Below, piece by piece: positions 6,675 through 14,836 of a stretch of DNA of 64,000 nt; the first letter of the stretch is position 1, and every line of letters begins with the position of its first letter. Source of the stretch: DASTEQ01 sp040905185 (GTDB lineage Bacteria > Chloroflexota > Limnocylindria > QHBO01); assembly GCA_040905185.1 (NCBI GenBank), contig JBBDRZ010000007.1, positions 558,001 through 622,000 on the forward strand. The letters run 5' to 3'. The notes under the pieces were generated by a model. That model did no database searches, had not been told where the DNA came from, and was given only the letters and a program-made list of their open reading frames with translations. Position numbers and translations under genes: made by a program.

Positions 6675-7107
6675 GCCGGTCCAGGTCTTCGTCGACGCGG
6701 ACGTCCTGTTCGCCGGGTCGGCGTCGCCCACCGGCGCCAGTCATCTCGTCCTGCAACTGTCGGAACTGGGCGTCATCCAGGCGTTCACTTCGCATCAGGC
6801 GCGGGATGAGGTCGAGCGGAACCTGGCTGCCAAGCTTCCCGCTGCCCTTCCCGCGTTCCGGGCCATCGTGGCCGCTGCTTGTCACCCCGCGACTGAGCCC
6901 ACCCCAGTCGCGGTCCGCCGACTCGTGGCCGCCGATGCCTGCGACCCGAAGGACTGCCCCATCCTGGCCGCCGCTCTGGCCACGGAGTGTGCGTGGCTGC
7001 TGACCTTCAACGTCCGCGACCACCGCGCGGGCGACCGGATCCGCGTGTCCGAACCAGGGGCATTCGTCGCCGCGCTGAGGGATCGTCTGTCCGGCCTGGC
7101 GACCTAG
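6619..7107 (+). CDS. PIN-domain toxin (VapC-like ribonuclease)
   Basis: Real homology runs from 'VFVDADVLFAG' (first acidic residues of the PIN site) through 'ARDEVERNL' and 'DPKDCPILAAAL' to 'LLTFNVRDHRAGDRIRV'; the acidic set Asp, Glu, Asp and Asp is present. No ATG or GTG lies close ahead of the domain in this frame; TTG 6619 is the nearest candidate and overlaps the antitoxin by 56 bases, so the exact start is uncertain. PIN toxins cut RNA and are held in check by the AbrB partner. About 160 residues, slightly longer than common VapC. Confidence 0.75.
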   Translation: MPNRPDARPANGAPSVGAEPVQVFVDADVLFAGSASPTGASHLVLQLSELGVIQAFTSHQARDEVERNLAAKLPAALPAFRAIVAAACHPATEPTPVAVRRLVAADACDPKDCPILAAALATECAWLLTFNVRDHRAGDRIRVSEPGAFVAALRDRLSGLAT

Positions 7108-7130
7108 CCTCCCCAACGGGAGGGTCGAGG

Positions 7131-7158
7131 TTGTGGTCGACACCTCCGATGGTAGGGT
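7131..7158 (+). promoter_or_regulatory. promoter of the DUF2283/DUF2442 pair
   Basis: TTGTGG (7131-7136), a 16-base spacer and TAGGGT (7153-7158), nine bases before the ATG at 7168. Short or absent leader, as at several other genes in this window. Confidence 0.4.
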
Positions 7159-7167
7159 GGTGAGCAC

Positions 7168-7449
7168 ATGGCGCAACCGGACCGAAGCGTGACCAACTGC
7201 CTGCTCGAATACGACGAGTCCGTTGACGCGGCGTACCTCCAGCTGTCCGAAGGCGCCGTACGCAGGCACATTCAACTCGATGACTCCCGCGGCCTCGACT
7301 ACGCCGCCAACGGCTCCCTGGTGGGAATCGAGCTCCTGTCGCCAAAGCGCAAGGGCGTCGTTCTCGACGGCCTCCCCTTCGCGGCCGATGTGGCGCGGAC
7401 CCTCCAGTCGTGCGGGTTCAGGATCGTTCGCTCGCCGACGACCGGCTGA
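7168..7449 (+). CDS. DUF2283 family protein
   Basis: 93 residues. 'LLEYDESVDAAYLQLSEGAV' followed by 'GLDYAANGSLVGIELLSPK' is the DUF2283 pattern (short beta protein with a D-x-D/GIEIL motif). Family function is unknown; members are often next to TA-type genes. The 3' end overlaps the next small gene by 40 bases in another frame, which suggests co-transcription. Confidence 0.75.
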   Translation: MAQPDRSVTNCLLEYDESVDAAYLQLSEGAVRRHIQLDDSRGLDYAANGSLVGIELLSPKRKGVVLDGLPFAADVARTLQSCGFRIVRSPTTG

Positions 7450-7655
7450 CCGATGGCCGTGAGCTGAGCGCGCCACTCAGCACCTCACGCCGCTTGGCCA
7501 ACGCCACGCCCCAGCAGCGCCGAAACTGGACCCTGGAGGGCATGGGCACCTCCATCCACTGGCCCGACATCGACGAGGACGTCGGGATCTGGACTCTGCT
7601 CGGTGTGCCCGAGGATCTTGTCCTTGAGGCCGCCGGGTTTCGCCGACCGGACTAA
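7410..7655 (+). CDS. DUF2442 family protein
   Basis: 81 residues from GTG 7410. 'GRELSAPLSTSRRLANATPQ' then 'GMGTSIHWPDIDEDVGIWTLL' is the DUF2442 signature (IHWPDxDEDI). DUF2442 proteins are usually the second gene of small TA-like pairs. Here the partner is DUF2283, not the more usual DUF4160, which makes the pair slightly unusual. Full length for the family. Confidence 0.75.
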   Translation: MRVQDRSLADDRLTDGRELSAPLSTSRRLANATPQQRRNWTLEGMGTSIHWPDIDEDVGIWTLLGVPEDLVLEAAGFRRPD

Positions 7656-7710
7656 CCGAACTCCTCCCCCAGGAACGCGGTCACCATCTCCACGAACCCT
7701 CCATCACGGC

Positions 7711-7743
7711 TTGACAGGCATGACGTACAACCGTATGGTTGTA
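7711..7743 (+). promoter_or_regulatory. arsR-type promoter with overlapping operator
   Basis: TTGACA (7711-7716), 17-base spacer, TATGGT (7734-7739). A perfect seven-base dyad TACAACC-GTAT-GGTTGTA (7726-7743) covers the -10 box. The ATG at 7748 is eight bases beyond the -10 box, so the mRNA probably starts at or within two bases of it. Occupancy by the ArsR protein encoded next would shut the promoter. Confidence 0.8.
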
Positions 7744-7747
7744 TCCC

Positions 7748-8098
7748 ATGCAGTTCGCGCCACCCGACTTCGACCGCATGTTCGGCGCGTTGGCGGATGC
7801 CACGCGCCGTGACATCGTGCGCCGCGCGATCGACGGCGAGGAGGGGATCGCCGAGATGGCCAGCCACTACCCGATGAGCTTCGCGGCGGTGCAGAAGCAC
7901 GTCGCGATCCTCGAGCGGGCGGGGTTGGTCACCAAGGAGCGGATCGGGCGGCGCAAGGTGGTCCGCACCAACCCCGAGGGGCTGCGCGTGACGCGCGGCC
8001 TGCTCGACCGATACGAGGAGCTGTGGCGCGGGCGGATCGACCGCATGACCCAGCTCGTCGCCGACAGCGGCGAGAACCCGAAGGAGACCGACCGATGA
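7748..8098 (+). CDS. ArsR-family transcriptional regulator
   Basis: 116 residues from ATG 7748 (an upstream TTG at 7739 is inside the -10 box and rejected). The winged-helix pattern 'MFGALADATRRDIVRRAIDG' plus 'MSFAAVQKHVAILERAGLV' is the non-metal ArsR group that usually precedes SRPBCC genes; no metal-binding Cys is seen. It overlaps the next gene by ATGA. Predicted to repress its own operon through the dyad at 7726-7743. Confidence 0.9.
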   Translation: MQFAPPDFDRMFGALADATRRDIVRRAIDGEEGIAEMASHYPMSFAAVQKHVAILERAGLVTKERIGRRKVVRTNPEGLRVTRGLLDRYEELWRGRIDRMTQLVADSGENPKETDR

Positions 8099-8610
8099 CC
8101 GTCACTGCCGTCCGCAAGGACACCGATGCCCTGACCATGACCCTGGATGCCGAGTTCGATGCACCGGCCGATCGGGTGTGGCAGCTGTGGGCCGATCCGC
8201 GCCAGCTCGAGCGCTGGTGGGGCCCACCCACCTACCCCGCCACCGTCACCCTCCACGACCTGCGCCCCGGTGGTCGCGTCGAGTACCACATGACCGGGCC
8301 TGAGGGAGACCAGCCGCGCGGCTACTGGGAGGTGCTCCAGACCGAGCCCCCGTATCGGCTCACCTTCCGCGACGGCTTCGCCAACGACGATGGCACGCCG
8401 AATACCGACTTGCCGACCAGCGAGGCGCGCGTCACGATCGAGGACATCGGCGGCGGACGCACCCGGATGTCGATCCAGAGCATCTTCTCGAGTGCCGAGG
8501 CCATGGAGCAGGTCCTGGCCATGGGCTCCGAGGAGGGCCTGAAGCAGGCCGTGGGCCAGATCGACGCGATTCTGGCCGAGCAGGCAGCGCACTCAGGGAG
8601 AGCCTCATGA
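8095..8610 (+). CDS. SRPBCC/AHSA1-like domain protein
   Basis: 171 residues, start chosen at ATG 8095 (ATGA overlap with arsR). 'EFDAPADRVWQLWADPRQLE' and 'RWWGPPTYPATV' are hallmarks of the AHSA1/START-like fold with a hydrophobic cavity for a small ligand. ArsR-SRPBCC operons are common in actinobacteria and Chloroflexota; the ligand is unknown. It overlaps the following hydrolase gene by four bases. Confidence 0.88.
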   Translation: MTVTAVRKDTDALTMTLDAEFDAPADRVWQLWADPRQLERWWGPPTYPATVTLHDLRPGGRVEYHMTGPEGDQPRGYWEVLQTEPPYRLTFRDGFANDDGTPNTDLPTSEARVTIEDIGGGRTRMSIQSIFSSAEAMEQVLAMGSEEGLKQAVGQIDAILAEQAAHSGRAS

Positions 8611-9494
8611 CCGCGACAACGACCACCCAGCCGACCACCCACAGCCTGGTGGTGCCAGGCGCGACGCTGGCCTATGACATCCGGCGCAACGCGGAGAGCA
8701 CCGAGCCGATCCTGGTGCTCATCGGCTCACCGATGGGCGCCGGCGGGTTCCCGACCCTCGCCGGCCACTTCGCCGACCGCACCGTGGTCACCTACGATCC
8801 GCGGGGAACCGAGCGAAGCCAGAAGACCGATCCGATGGACCCCTCACCCCCGAGGTACACGCCGATGACGTGCATCGGGTCATCCAGGCCGTGGGTGGCG
8901 GGCCGGTCGACCTGTTCGCCAGCAGCGGTGGCGCGGTGAACGCGCTCGCCCTGGTGGCCAAGTACCCCGAGGACGTCCGGACCCTCGTGGCGCACGAACC
9001 GCCGCTCGCCTCGGTCCTCCCGGACCGTGAGCATGTGCTCGCCGCGGCCCGGGCCATCCAGGAGACCTATCTCCGCAAGGGCTGGGGCGCGGGGATGGCG
9101 CACTTCATCGCAGTCACCAGCCATGAAGGACCTTTCACCGCGGAGACCGCCGGCCAGCCAGCGCCCGACCCCGCGACCTTCGGGCTGCCGACCGAGGACG
9201 ACGGCTCGCGGACCGATCCGATGCTCGGCCAGAACATGATCACCACCACCCATTACGAGCCCGACTTCGACGCGCTGCGGGCTGCCTCGAGCCGGATCAT
9301 CGTGGCCCGCCGGCGCGGAGTCGAAGGGGCAGATGGCGAGCCGTAGCGCCCACGCCGTGGCCGAGCGGCTCGGGACGCCGCCGGTCATCTTCCCAAGCGA
9401 CCACGGCGGATTCCTGGGCGGGGAGTACGGCCAGACGGGAGATCCTGACGCGTTTGCGGCCAAGCTTCGTGAGGTCCTCACCGCCGATACCTAG
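8607..9494 (+). pseudogene. alpha/beta hydrolase broken by two frameshifts
   Basis: Three frames are needed for one protein. Frame 1 (8607-about 8843): 'LVLIGSPMGAGGFPTLAGHF' and 'VVTYDPRGTERSQKTDPM'. Frame 2 (about 8840-9315): 'LTPEVHADDVHRVIQAVGGG', the nucleophile elbow 'LFASSGGAVNALALVAKYPE' and 'EPPLASVLPD'. Frame 3 (about 9318-9494): 'MASRSAHAVAERLGTPPVIF' with the catalytic-His region 'PSDHGGFLGGEYG'. The fold is complete when spliced, so the damage is recent or is a sequencing error; two independent indels favour real decay. Normal partner of ArsR-SRPBCC operons. Confidence 0.8.
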
Positions 9495-9575
9495 ATCGTG
9501 ACGACGACCTTGCCCCGCGCCCGCCCCGTCCCGAGGTAGCGGATCAGGGCGCGCCTGGCCTCAGCCAGCGGGTAG
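9491..9575 (-). pseudogene. C-terminal stump of a zinc-type alcohol dehydrogenase/quinone oxidoreductase
   Basis: Minus-strand reading gives 'YPLAEARRALIRYLGTGRAR' then GKVVVTI and a stop, the standard ending of MDR-family NADPH:quinone oxidoreductases. The upstream part is absent: at about 9575 the sequence switches abruptly to a TetR fragment on the other strand. Remnant left by deletion. Confidence 0.7.
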
Positions 9576-9848
9576 CTGTACCACTACATCGCCAGCAAGG
9601 ACGAGCTCCTCGAGGGCATGGTGGACCTCGTCACGGGCGAGGTCGAGTTGCCGTCGGGCGGCGGCGTCGACTGGAAAGCGGCCACGCGGCGCCGGGCGAT
9701 CTCGGCCCGCACGAGGAGACTGATGCGCTTAAGAACGCATTGGGGGAGTCAGCCGACCAGGCGGTTAACAGCCGCCGGACGTCCACCCCAATTCGTGCTC
9801 AGAATCGGCCGCGCGACGCAGATTGAGAGTCATTCTGAGAGTCATTAG
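9576..9848 (+). pseudogene. TetR-family regulator fragment
   Basis: The plus frame from 9576 reads 'LYHYIASKDELLEGMVDLVT', the end of a TetR helix-turn-helix followed by the TetR_C ligand domain ('GEVELPSGGGVDWKAATRRR'), then turns into unrelated sequence after about residue 50. A stop codon directly precedes it and the DNA-binding half is gone. The join with the dehydrogenase stump at 9575 marks a deletion or insertion scar. Confidence 0.7.
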
Positions 9849-9920
9849 CGAGAGTGAAGTCGTCGGCCGTCCTGCTTCACGCCTACTCCCGCTATGGAGA
9901 GTCTGGTTATGGGATCGGCG

Positions 9921-12900
9921 TCAGCGCCAAGTGTCTTCGGTCAGCTGCGCCTCGTCGTCCCATCGACGGGCTTCGGCTTCGTAGCTCTCCGCGACGTCGT
10001 TGAGGACTGCCGCGATTCGTGGCCACCGCGCGCCTAGCACACTTGCGTCGGCTCTCAGATCACCCGCAAGCCTTCGCTCCTGCTCGCCGCCTTCCGTCGG
10101 GCTTCGCGACGTGACCCCACGGCTATTGCGTATCTCGACGCTCAGTCCGGTCTCAACGTGCTCAGACCGGAGATCCTCGAGCAGGTCACGGACGGCTTCC
10201 GCCGGCCAACGCCCGTCCTCGCCGGCCGGGGCACAACGGAGGATGTGGCCGATCCTCTGATCGCCGATCTCCCCTCGTCCATTCGCGGCTAGCGCCGCTC
10301 GGGCGGCATCGACCCATTCACAAAGCGCTGCCGCATCCACAGTCCCGTCTTCACGCATGCCAGGCACACGCTGCCACGAGTTCAGCAGTTCAAACGCGTA
10401 GTGGGCCCTTAGCTGATCGCTTTCGGAGAGCTCGCGGGGCTCTTCCTCCTCTGAGCGAAAGAGCCAACTCAGCACGGTCACGAAGAAGTCGGGGTCGCGT
10501 GAGAGCTCGGCATGGAGCAGCTTCGCGGGCCTGTCGCTGTGGCGGAGCAACGGCAGGTACTGCCACTCGAGACCGGCAAGGCGGACACCCTGTGGTTCAC
10601 CCCCATCCTCGAGGAAGTCGAGAAGACGCGCGACGTCCCACGATTGAATCGGGGGGCCGACGGCGGGATCGGCGGGCGTCTTCGCCGCTTCCTCTAGCGC
10701 TTCGAAGACGGTCTCTCGATCCGTCGCCGCCAGGTGTTCCCGATGCAAGGCTAGAAGATCGACGGCAAGGTGCGAGCGCCCCACGGCCACGAGTTCCCTC
10801 GCCGCTCGACCGGCTGCTGTGCGATCTGCCAGCGCACCAGGCCAAACGCCCCGCCAGTACGCCTCCTTGGTCTCAGCGCCCAGGCGATCAGCCCAGTCCC
10901 ATGTGGTGGGTTCGGCGGGAAGGCTTGTGAGGAATGCTCCCCGTCGGGCGGGGGACCACCGAGCGGCGCGCTCCGATAGCTCGCCTTTTACCCATGTCCA
11001 GCCGTCGCGAGCGTGACGCCCAGCTATGTAGCCCGCCGCCAGGCCCGATAGCCGCTTGTCTGGGCTCTCCAGCAGCTCGAATATCTCCGCCTGGTCCTCT
11101 TCCGTTGGTTGCAGGCTGGCGGCTGCCCGTCCGACGAGCCAGGGCATCTCGGCCTTCTCCGCGAGCACCCGCAGCGCGGCGACCCCGCCCGAGGTCCAGA
11201 CCTCCTCAATCGCCTGATCGCGCCGCTCGCTCACCATCAGGTCATACGCGCGCCAGTCATCGCCGCGCGGCTCAGGCAGATCAGGCATCTGGGTGAACAA
11301 CCACGAATGTCGCCGTACGGGGTTGCTGCTTTCCAGTCGCGTCATAACCGCATCGAGCCGATCGATGTCCCCTTCCGGCATCCGCCATTGCGCATCGGGG
11401 AAGCGCCGGTGCTGCGCCGAAATCTCGCGGATCTTCGCGACGAGCGCATGCCGCGCGTCGTCGTCGGAGGTGGGCTGTAGCCCTTCCAAAGCCGTCACGA
11501 CGGTGGCGCGTGAATTCGGAGGGAGATCGTAGACCGAGCCAACTATCTCGGCCCACCTCGCCACGTCACTGCCTGCATCCTCGATCACGCGTACGACCAC
11601 CTCGGCGATCGTCGCGAACGCTTCGCCGTATGTAACGGGTTCCGGCTTATCGGGCCGCCAGTCGCGTACGCGAGGGCGGTGCGTGAAGGTGAGCACGCCC
11701 ATCCGCTCCGGAAGCAGGTCGACCAGCAGTTGCCACGCGGCCACCGGCTCTTGGCGACGGATCGTGTCGAGCATCGCCAGTCTCTCCGCGGGTCCAGCGT
11801 TCGTCTGGGGCATCATCGGGTGGAAGATCTCCGCCAGGGAGTTCTTCGGTCGATTTGCCCACCGGCCACCGGGATCGAGGGCAGCGAACCGCGCCAGACA
11901 AGCAGCGCTTCGCGCGAAGTGGGCCGGCGACCATGCCGTTCCCTCGAGAGCCCAGAGAAGCCCGCCGTGGTCAGGGCCGGGCGCCGTGAGCGAGCCCGCG
12001 TCCGTCGCATCGGTGAACAGGCGGACAAGGACCGGATCGGGACCGGCCAGCCCGCGCTCGACCGCCTCGATGAACCGATCTGGTGCCGCCTCGGCGAGGA
12101 GCGGGAGCGCATCGCCGAGAGACGCCCACAGCGCTGCGGACGCGTCGGCGTTAGCCGTTCTAAGCAATGAGGCGACGACTGCGTCAGCCCGTTCCTGACC
12201 CGATCGTCCGGCGACCGCCGGGATCATGGCGAGGCGGACAAGGCCCTCAGACAGGCCCTCCCGAAGCAGGTCCGAGTGTGGTCGGAGCAATCCCCGGATC
12301 CCGGCCAGCCATCGCTCGTCGCGCGGGAGTGTGCGCGCGGGATCCGTGGCGCCGAGCACGTAGATGGCGACGCCGCTGAACTGCTCGGCGGTCGGGGCAG
12401 TGATCAGCGGCCCAAGCATCGCCCACGCATCTTCCGGGGCGACAACCAGGATCGCGGGGCCGTCGCGTCGCAGCGGTGGTTCCGCGGCGTCGAACCAACG
12501 CGCGAGTACAGAAGCGAGCTCGTCATAGGACCGGTTCGCGAGTCGTCCGAGCGCATCTCGGTCGCTTGGACTGTCCTCTCGCCACCGGCCGGCCAGCATG
12601 GCCGGAATGAGGTCCTGGGCGTGAGCGCCCGAAGCCCAGTCTGGTCGCTCGGCGACCGGGCTTAGCCGCAGGCGTCGTCGTAGGGCGAGAAGGCTCCGTC
12701 GGCCGAGAGTCGCCAGATCGTCGAGAGCTCCGTCCGGTATTCCCATCTCCCGCAAGCGCTCGACGGCGGTTTCACGCCGGAGCCGCGGCAGGTCGACCGG
12801 GGAGCTGATCGGTGTGGCCCGATCAGCAGGCACGATCACCGAGTGGCCCGACTGCGCGACAACCGCGGCGTCGGGCGGAACGAAGGTCGGGATGAGCACG

Positions 12901-13718
12901 AGCGGGCGAGTAACGCGCGCGAGTTGCCGCCAAGCATCGGGCGTCTCGACCACGATCGACCGCGACAACGCCGATAGTCGACTGTCATCGGGCAGCGACT
13001 TGGCCACCGCTGCGATGAAACCAAGCGCCTCCTCGACACCGTCGCCCGTAAGCGCGTGGACGGCGCCGGTGCCGGCCAACCAACCCGCGACCGCCGCCGT
13101 CGCATCGTCGCGGCCGCCGAGCGTCAGTCCGACCGAGAGCGATGGGAGGCAGGCGTCCGCCCACGCGCGCCAGGCTTCGTCGAGCGACCGGACGCCGGCC
13201 GGGAGTTTGCCGAGTTCGGCCGAGATCCAGGCGTGGACCGCGGGCGCCTGCTCGAGCCAGGCTGCGAGGTCATCACCGTCGAGCGCAACAACGTCTCGCC
13301 AGACGCCGTCCGCGCGTCTAGAGGCAGCCCACGTCGCCTTGTCACGGAACCGCCGTGACGTGGCGAATACAAAGGCCGTTTCGGCTGGGTTGAGGTCCCC
13401 GGGATTCGCGGTCCTCGCGGCGTAGTCATCGTCCGCCTTTCCGGGCACGCCGCGCTGGACCCCAAGCTCCCAGCCGGAGACCGCTGCCGGGACGAATGCG
13501 TTCCCAGTTTCGGCATCGACGACGCCATCCCAGCCACCGATCTGCACACCCTCGCCCGATCGGAACTGAACGCGACGAAGGCCGCCGACGGTCGCAAAGA
13601 CAAGTCGCCGGACAAGCTCAGGAAGCTTCTCCTGAGCCTCGCGTCGGTCGGACCACTGGCGCAAGTCCGTCGCGTCTACGAACGGGGCGAACGTCATTTC
13701 TGTTCGAGGCACCGACAT
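9921..13718 (-). CDS. 1265-aa multidomain protein: nuclease-like N-terminus, degenerate NTPase-like middle, helical-repeat C-terminus
   Basis: Start at ATG 13718; ATG 13697 (MTFAPFVDATDLRQW) is an equal alternative. Residues 1-180 look restriction-endonuclease-like: 'GEGVQIGGWDGVV' (Asp64), 'SGWELGVQRG' (Glu84), 'GKADDDYAARTA' (Lys94), then 'WRDVVALDGDDLAAWLEQA'. Residues 200-450 resemble a STAND-type NTPase segment in position, but the P-loop is missing ('HALTGDGVEEALGF' where Walker A is expected). From about 480 on the protein is rich in Leu/Ala/Glu/Arg helices, as in repeat scaffolds. I recall uncharacterised proteins of this size with the same N-terminus in many bacteria. It follows a 222-aa gene and fits an NLR-like or nuclease-effector defence protein; function not established. 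Confidence 0.7.
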   Translation of the reverse strand: MSVPRTEMTFAPFVDATDLRQWSDRREAQEKLPELVRRLVFATVGGLRRVQFRSGEGVQIGGWDGVVDAETGNAFVPAAVSGWELGVQRGVPGKADDDYAARTANPGDLNPAETAFVFATSRRFRDKATWAASRRADGVWRDVVALDGDDLAAWLEQAPAVHAWISAELGKLPAGVRSLDEAWRAWADACLPSLSVGLTLGGRDDATAAVAGWLAGTGAVHALTGDGVEEALGFIAAVAKSLPDDSRLSALSRSIVVETPDAWRQLARVTRPLVLIPTFVPPDAAVVAQSGHSVIVPADRATPISSPVDLPRLRRETAVERLREMGIPDGALDDLATLGRRSLLALRRRLRLSPVAERPDWASGAHAQDLIPAMLAGRWREDSPSDRDALGRLANRSYDELASVLARWFDAAEPPLRRDGPAILVVAPEDAWAMLGPLITAPTAEQFSGVAIYVLGATDPARTLPRDERWLAGIRGLLRPHSDLLREGLSEGLVRLAMIPAVAGRSGQERADAVVASLLRTANADASAALWASLGDALPLLAEAAPDRFIEAVERGLAGPDPVLVRLFTDATDAGSLTAPGPDHGGLLWALEGTAWSPAHFARSAACLARFAALDPGGRWANRPKNSLAEIFHPMMPQTNAGPAERLAMLDTIRRQEPVAAWQLLVDLLPERMGVLTFTHRPRVRDWRPDKPEPVTYGEAFATIAEVVVRVIEDAGSDVARWAEIVGSVYDLPPNSRATVVTALEGLQPTSDDDARHALVAKIREISAQHRRFPDAQWRMPEGDIDRLDAVMTRLESSNPVRRHSWLFTQMPDLPEPRGDDWRAYDLMVSERRDQAIEEVWTSGGVAALRVLAEKAEMPWLVGRAAASLQPTEEDQAEIFELLESPDKRLSGLAAGYIAGRHARDGWTWVKGELSERAARWSPARRGAFLTSLPAEPTTWDWADRLGAETKEAYWRGVWPGALADRTAAGRAARELVAVGRSHLAVDLLALHREHLAATDRETVFEALEEAAKTPADPAVGPPIQSWDVARLLDFLEDGGEPQGVRLAGLEWQYLPLLRHSDRPAKLLHAELSRDPDFFVTVLSWLFRSEEEEPRELSESDQLRAHYAFELLNSWQRVPGMREDGTVDAAALCEWVDAARAALAANGRGEIGDQRIGHILRCAPAGEDGRWPAEAVRDLLEDLRSEHVETGLSVEIRNSRGVTSRSPTEGGEQERRLAGDLRADASVLGARWPRIAAVLNDVAESYEAEARRWDDEAQLTEDTWR

Positions 13719-13769
13719 GCCGGCGTGAGCGTTCCGCGTGAAGCGAAGCGGGGTGCCCTGTCCACGACG

Positions 13770-14438
13770 TCAGATCGGCCGACGGGCGTAATCGAGGTGC
13801 CGCTTGCCCTCGCGGATCTCGTCGTACCACCTCGCGACTCTAGCAGCGCCTTTGGCGTTCGTCTCGCCGCTGCCTGCGAGGTACTCCTCGATCGCCTCGG
13901 ATGTGGGCGCGTCGGCCCGGCGCGAGATGTCGCGGAGCGTCCGGATCGCGTACTCCTTGCCACCCGCGCCGAGGAAGCCGTTGTGGCCATCGAACGAGAG
14001 CATGTTGTCGAGCTCCTCGCGAACCTCCGCGGAGATCGCCTCGCCGGGATCGACGGCGAACCCATCGGCGAGGCACTCGGCGCCCGTGCGCCGGACCCAG
14101 GGCGACAAGTCGAACAGGGTCCCAGGGATAACACAGAGCGCCGTTCGGTACGCTAGCTGCTCCGCCAGCTCGAGTGTCCGGGCCACGGGCCATACAGCCA
14201 GGACCGGGCCGCTGCCATAGGACCTGTGCGATCGCGTTGAAACAATGTCCCACGGAGCCGAACCGAGCAGCGGTCGATTGTGACGCATCGAGGCGGCATT
14301 CATGACCAGCACGCCACTACTGCCGTGCTGGCGTTCGGCTTGTCGGAGCCAGTCGAAGCCAAGGGCGAGGGCGTCGTCGGGGTCGATCGCGTCGTTGTCG
14401 AGGCCAGGAATCCAGTACGCCGCGTAGTTGGTCGCCAA
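13770..14438 (-). CDS. 222-aa protein of unknown function, first gene of the 1265-aa cassette
   Basis: Start at TTG 14438 (no ATG or GTG nearby in frame). I do not recognise the family. Visible: 'YAAYWIPGLDNDAIDPDDAL' at the N-terminus, a central alternating hydrophobic core 'GPVLAVWPVARTLELAEQLA', 'TALCVIPGTLFDLSPWVRR' and 'DNMLSFDGHNGFLGAGGKEY', suggesting an alpha/beta domain. No membrane segments. The 1265-aa gene starts 51 bases downstream in the same direction and the shared dyad lies 55 bases upstream. Likely a co-factor, sensor or regulator of the large protein. Confidence 0.6.
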   Translation of the reverse strand: MATNYAAYWIPGLDNDAIDPDDALALGFDWLRQAERQHGSSGVLVMNAASMRHNRPLLGSAPWDIVSTRSHRSYGSGPVLAVWPVARTLELAEQLAYRTALCVIPGTLFDLSPWVRRTGAECLADGFAVDPGEAISAEVREELDNMLSFDGHNGFLGAGGKEYAIRTLRDISRRADAPTSEAIEEYLAGSGETNAKGAARVARWYDEIREGKRHLDYARRPI

Positions 14439-14836
14439 AATCTGCTGTGCCTTGCTGCTGCTTCGTCAACGCTGCAACCTTATCGACCTACCGCGACACC
14501 TTGGATGTCACAAGGCGCATAGTGATGGCCGGGGGGGGGGTCGCAAGCCACCGGCTGAGACTTCCGCTGAGATTCGCGACCGCCTAGCCGCGACAAGCGA
14601 ACACGCTACTCTGCTGTGCGTGGAGCAGCCCGGAATCAGCTAACGTGACGCGGCCGTGCTCGAGCGGGCGCGCGACCTGATGACACCGGTCAACACTGCG
14701 CTCGTTGTCTGATGCGGCGACGTCGAAGCTGCGGAGCGAGGCTCTTCAGCGTTGACGCAGTGGTAAGCCGATGAAGGATCCTGGCCCAGCCCGTGAAGGT
14801 GGCCGCGAGACCGAGGAGTCGCCACAGTAGGTTGGA
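14439..14836. other. 398-base gap between the 222-aa gene and the NERD gene
   Basis: Holds the divergent promoters of the two neighbours, the shared dyad at 14493-14511, and a run of ten G at 14531-14540. No ORF in it shows homology I can recognise. The G run is a likely site of slippage or of assembly error. Confidence 0.6.
14493..14511. promoter_or_regulatory. shared island dyad, site 3 (222-aa/1265-aa cassette)
   Basis: GCGACA-CCTTGGA-TGTCAC, one arm mismatch, same seven-base spacing and same CCT at the left of the centre as the other three sites. It lies 55 bases upstream of the TTG start at 14438. Confidence 0.5.

Noticed and set aside
14575..14600. GCGACCGCCTAGCCGCGACA near the NERD gene considered as a fifth shared dyad
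   Set aside because: It shares the CCTAGCC centre but the arms are not complementary and the spacing differs.
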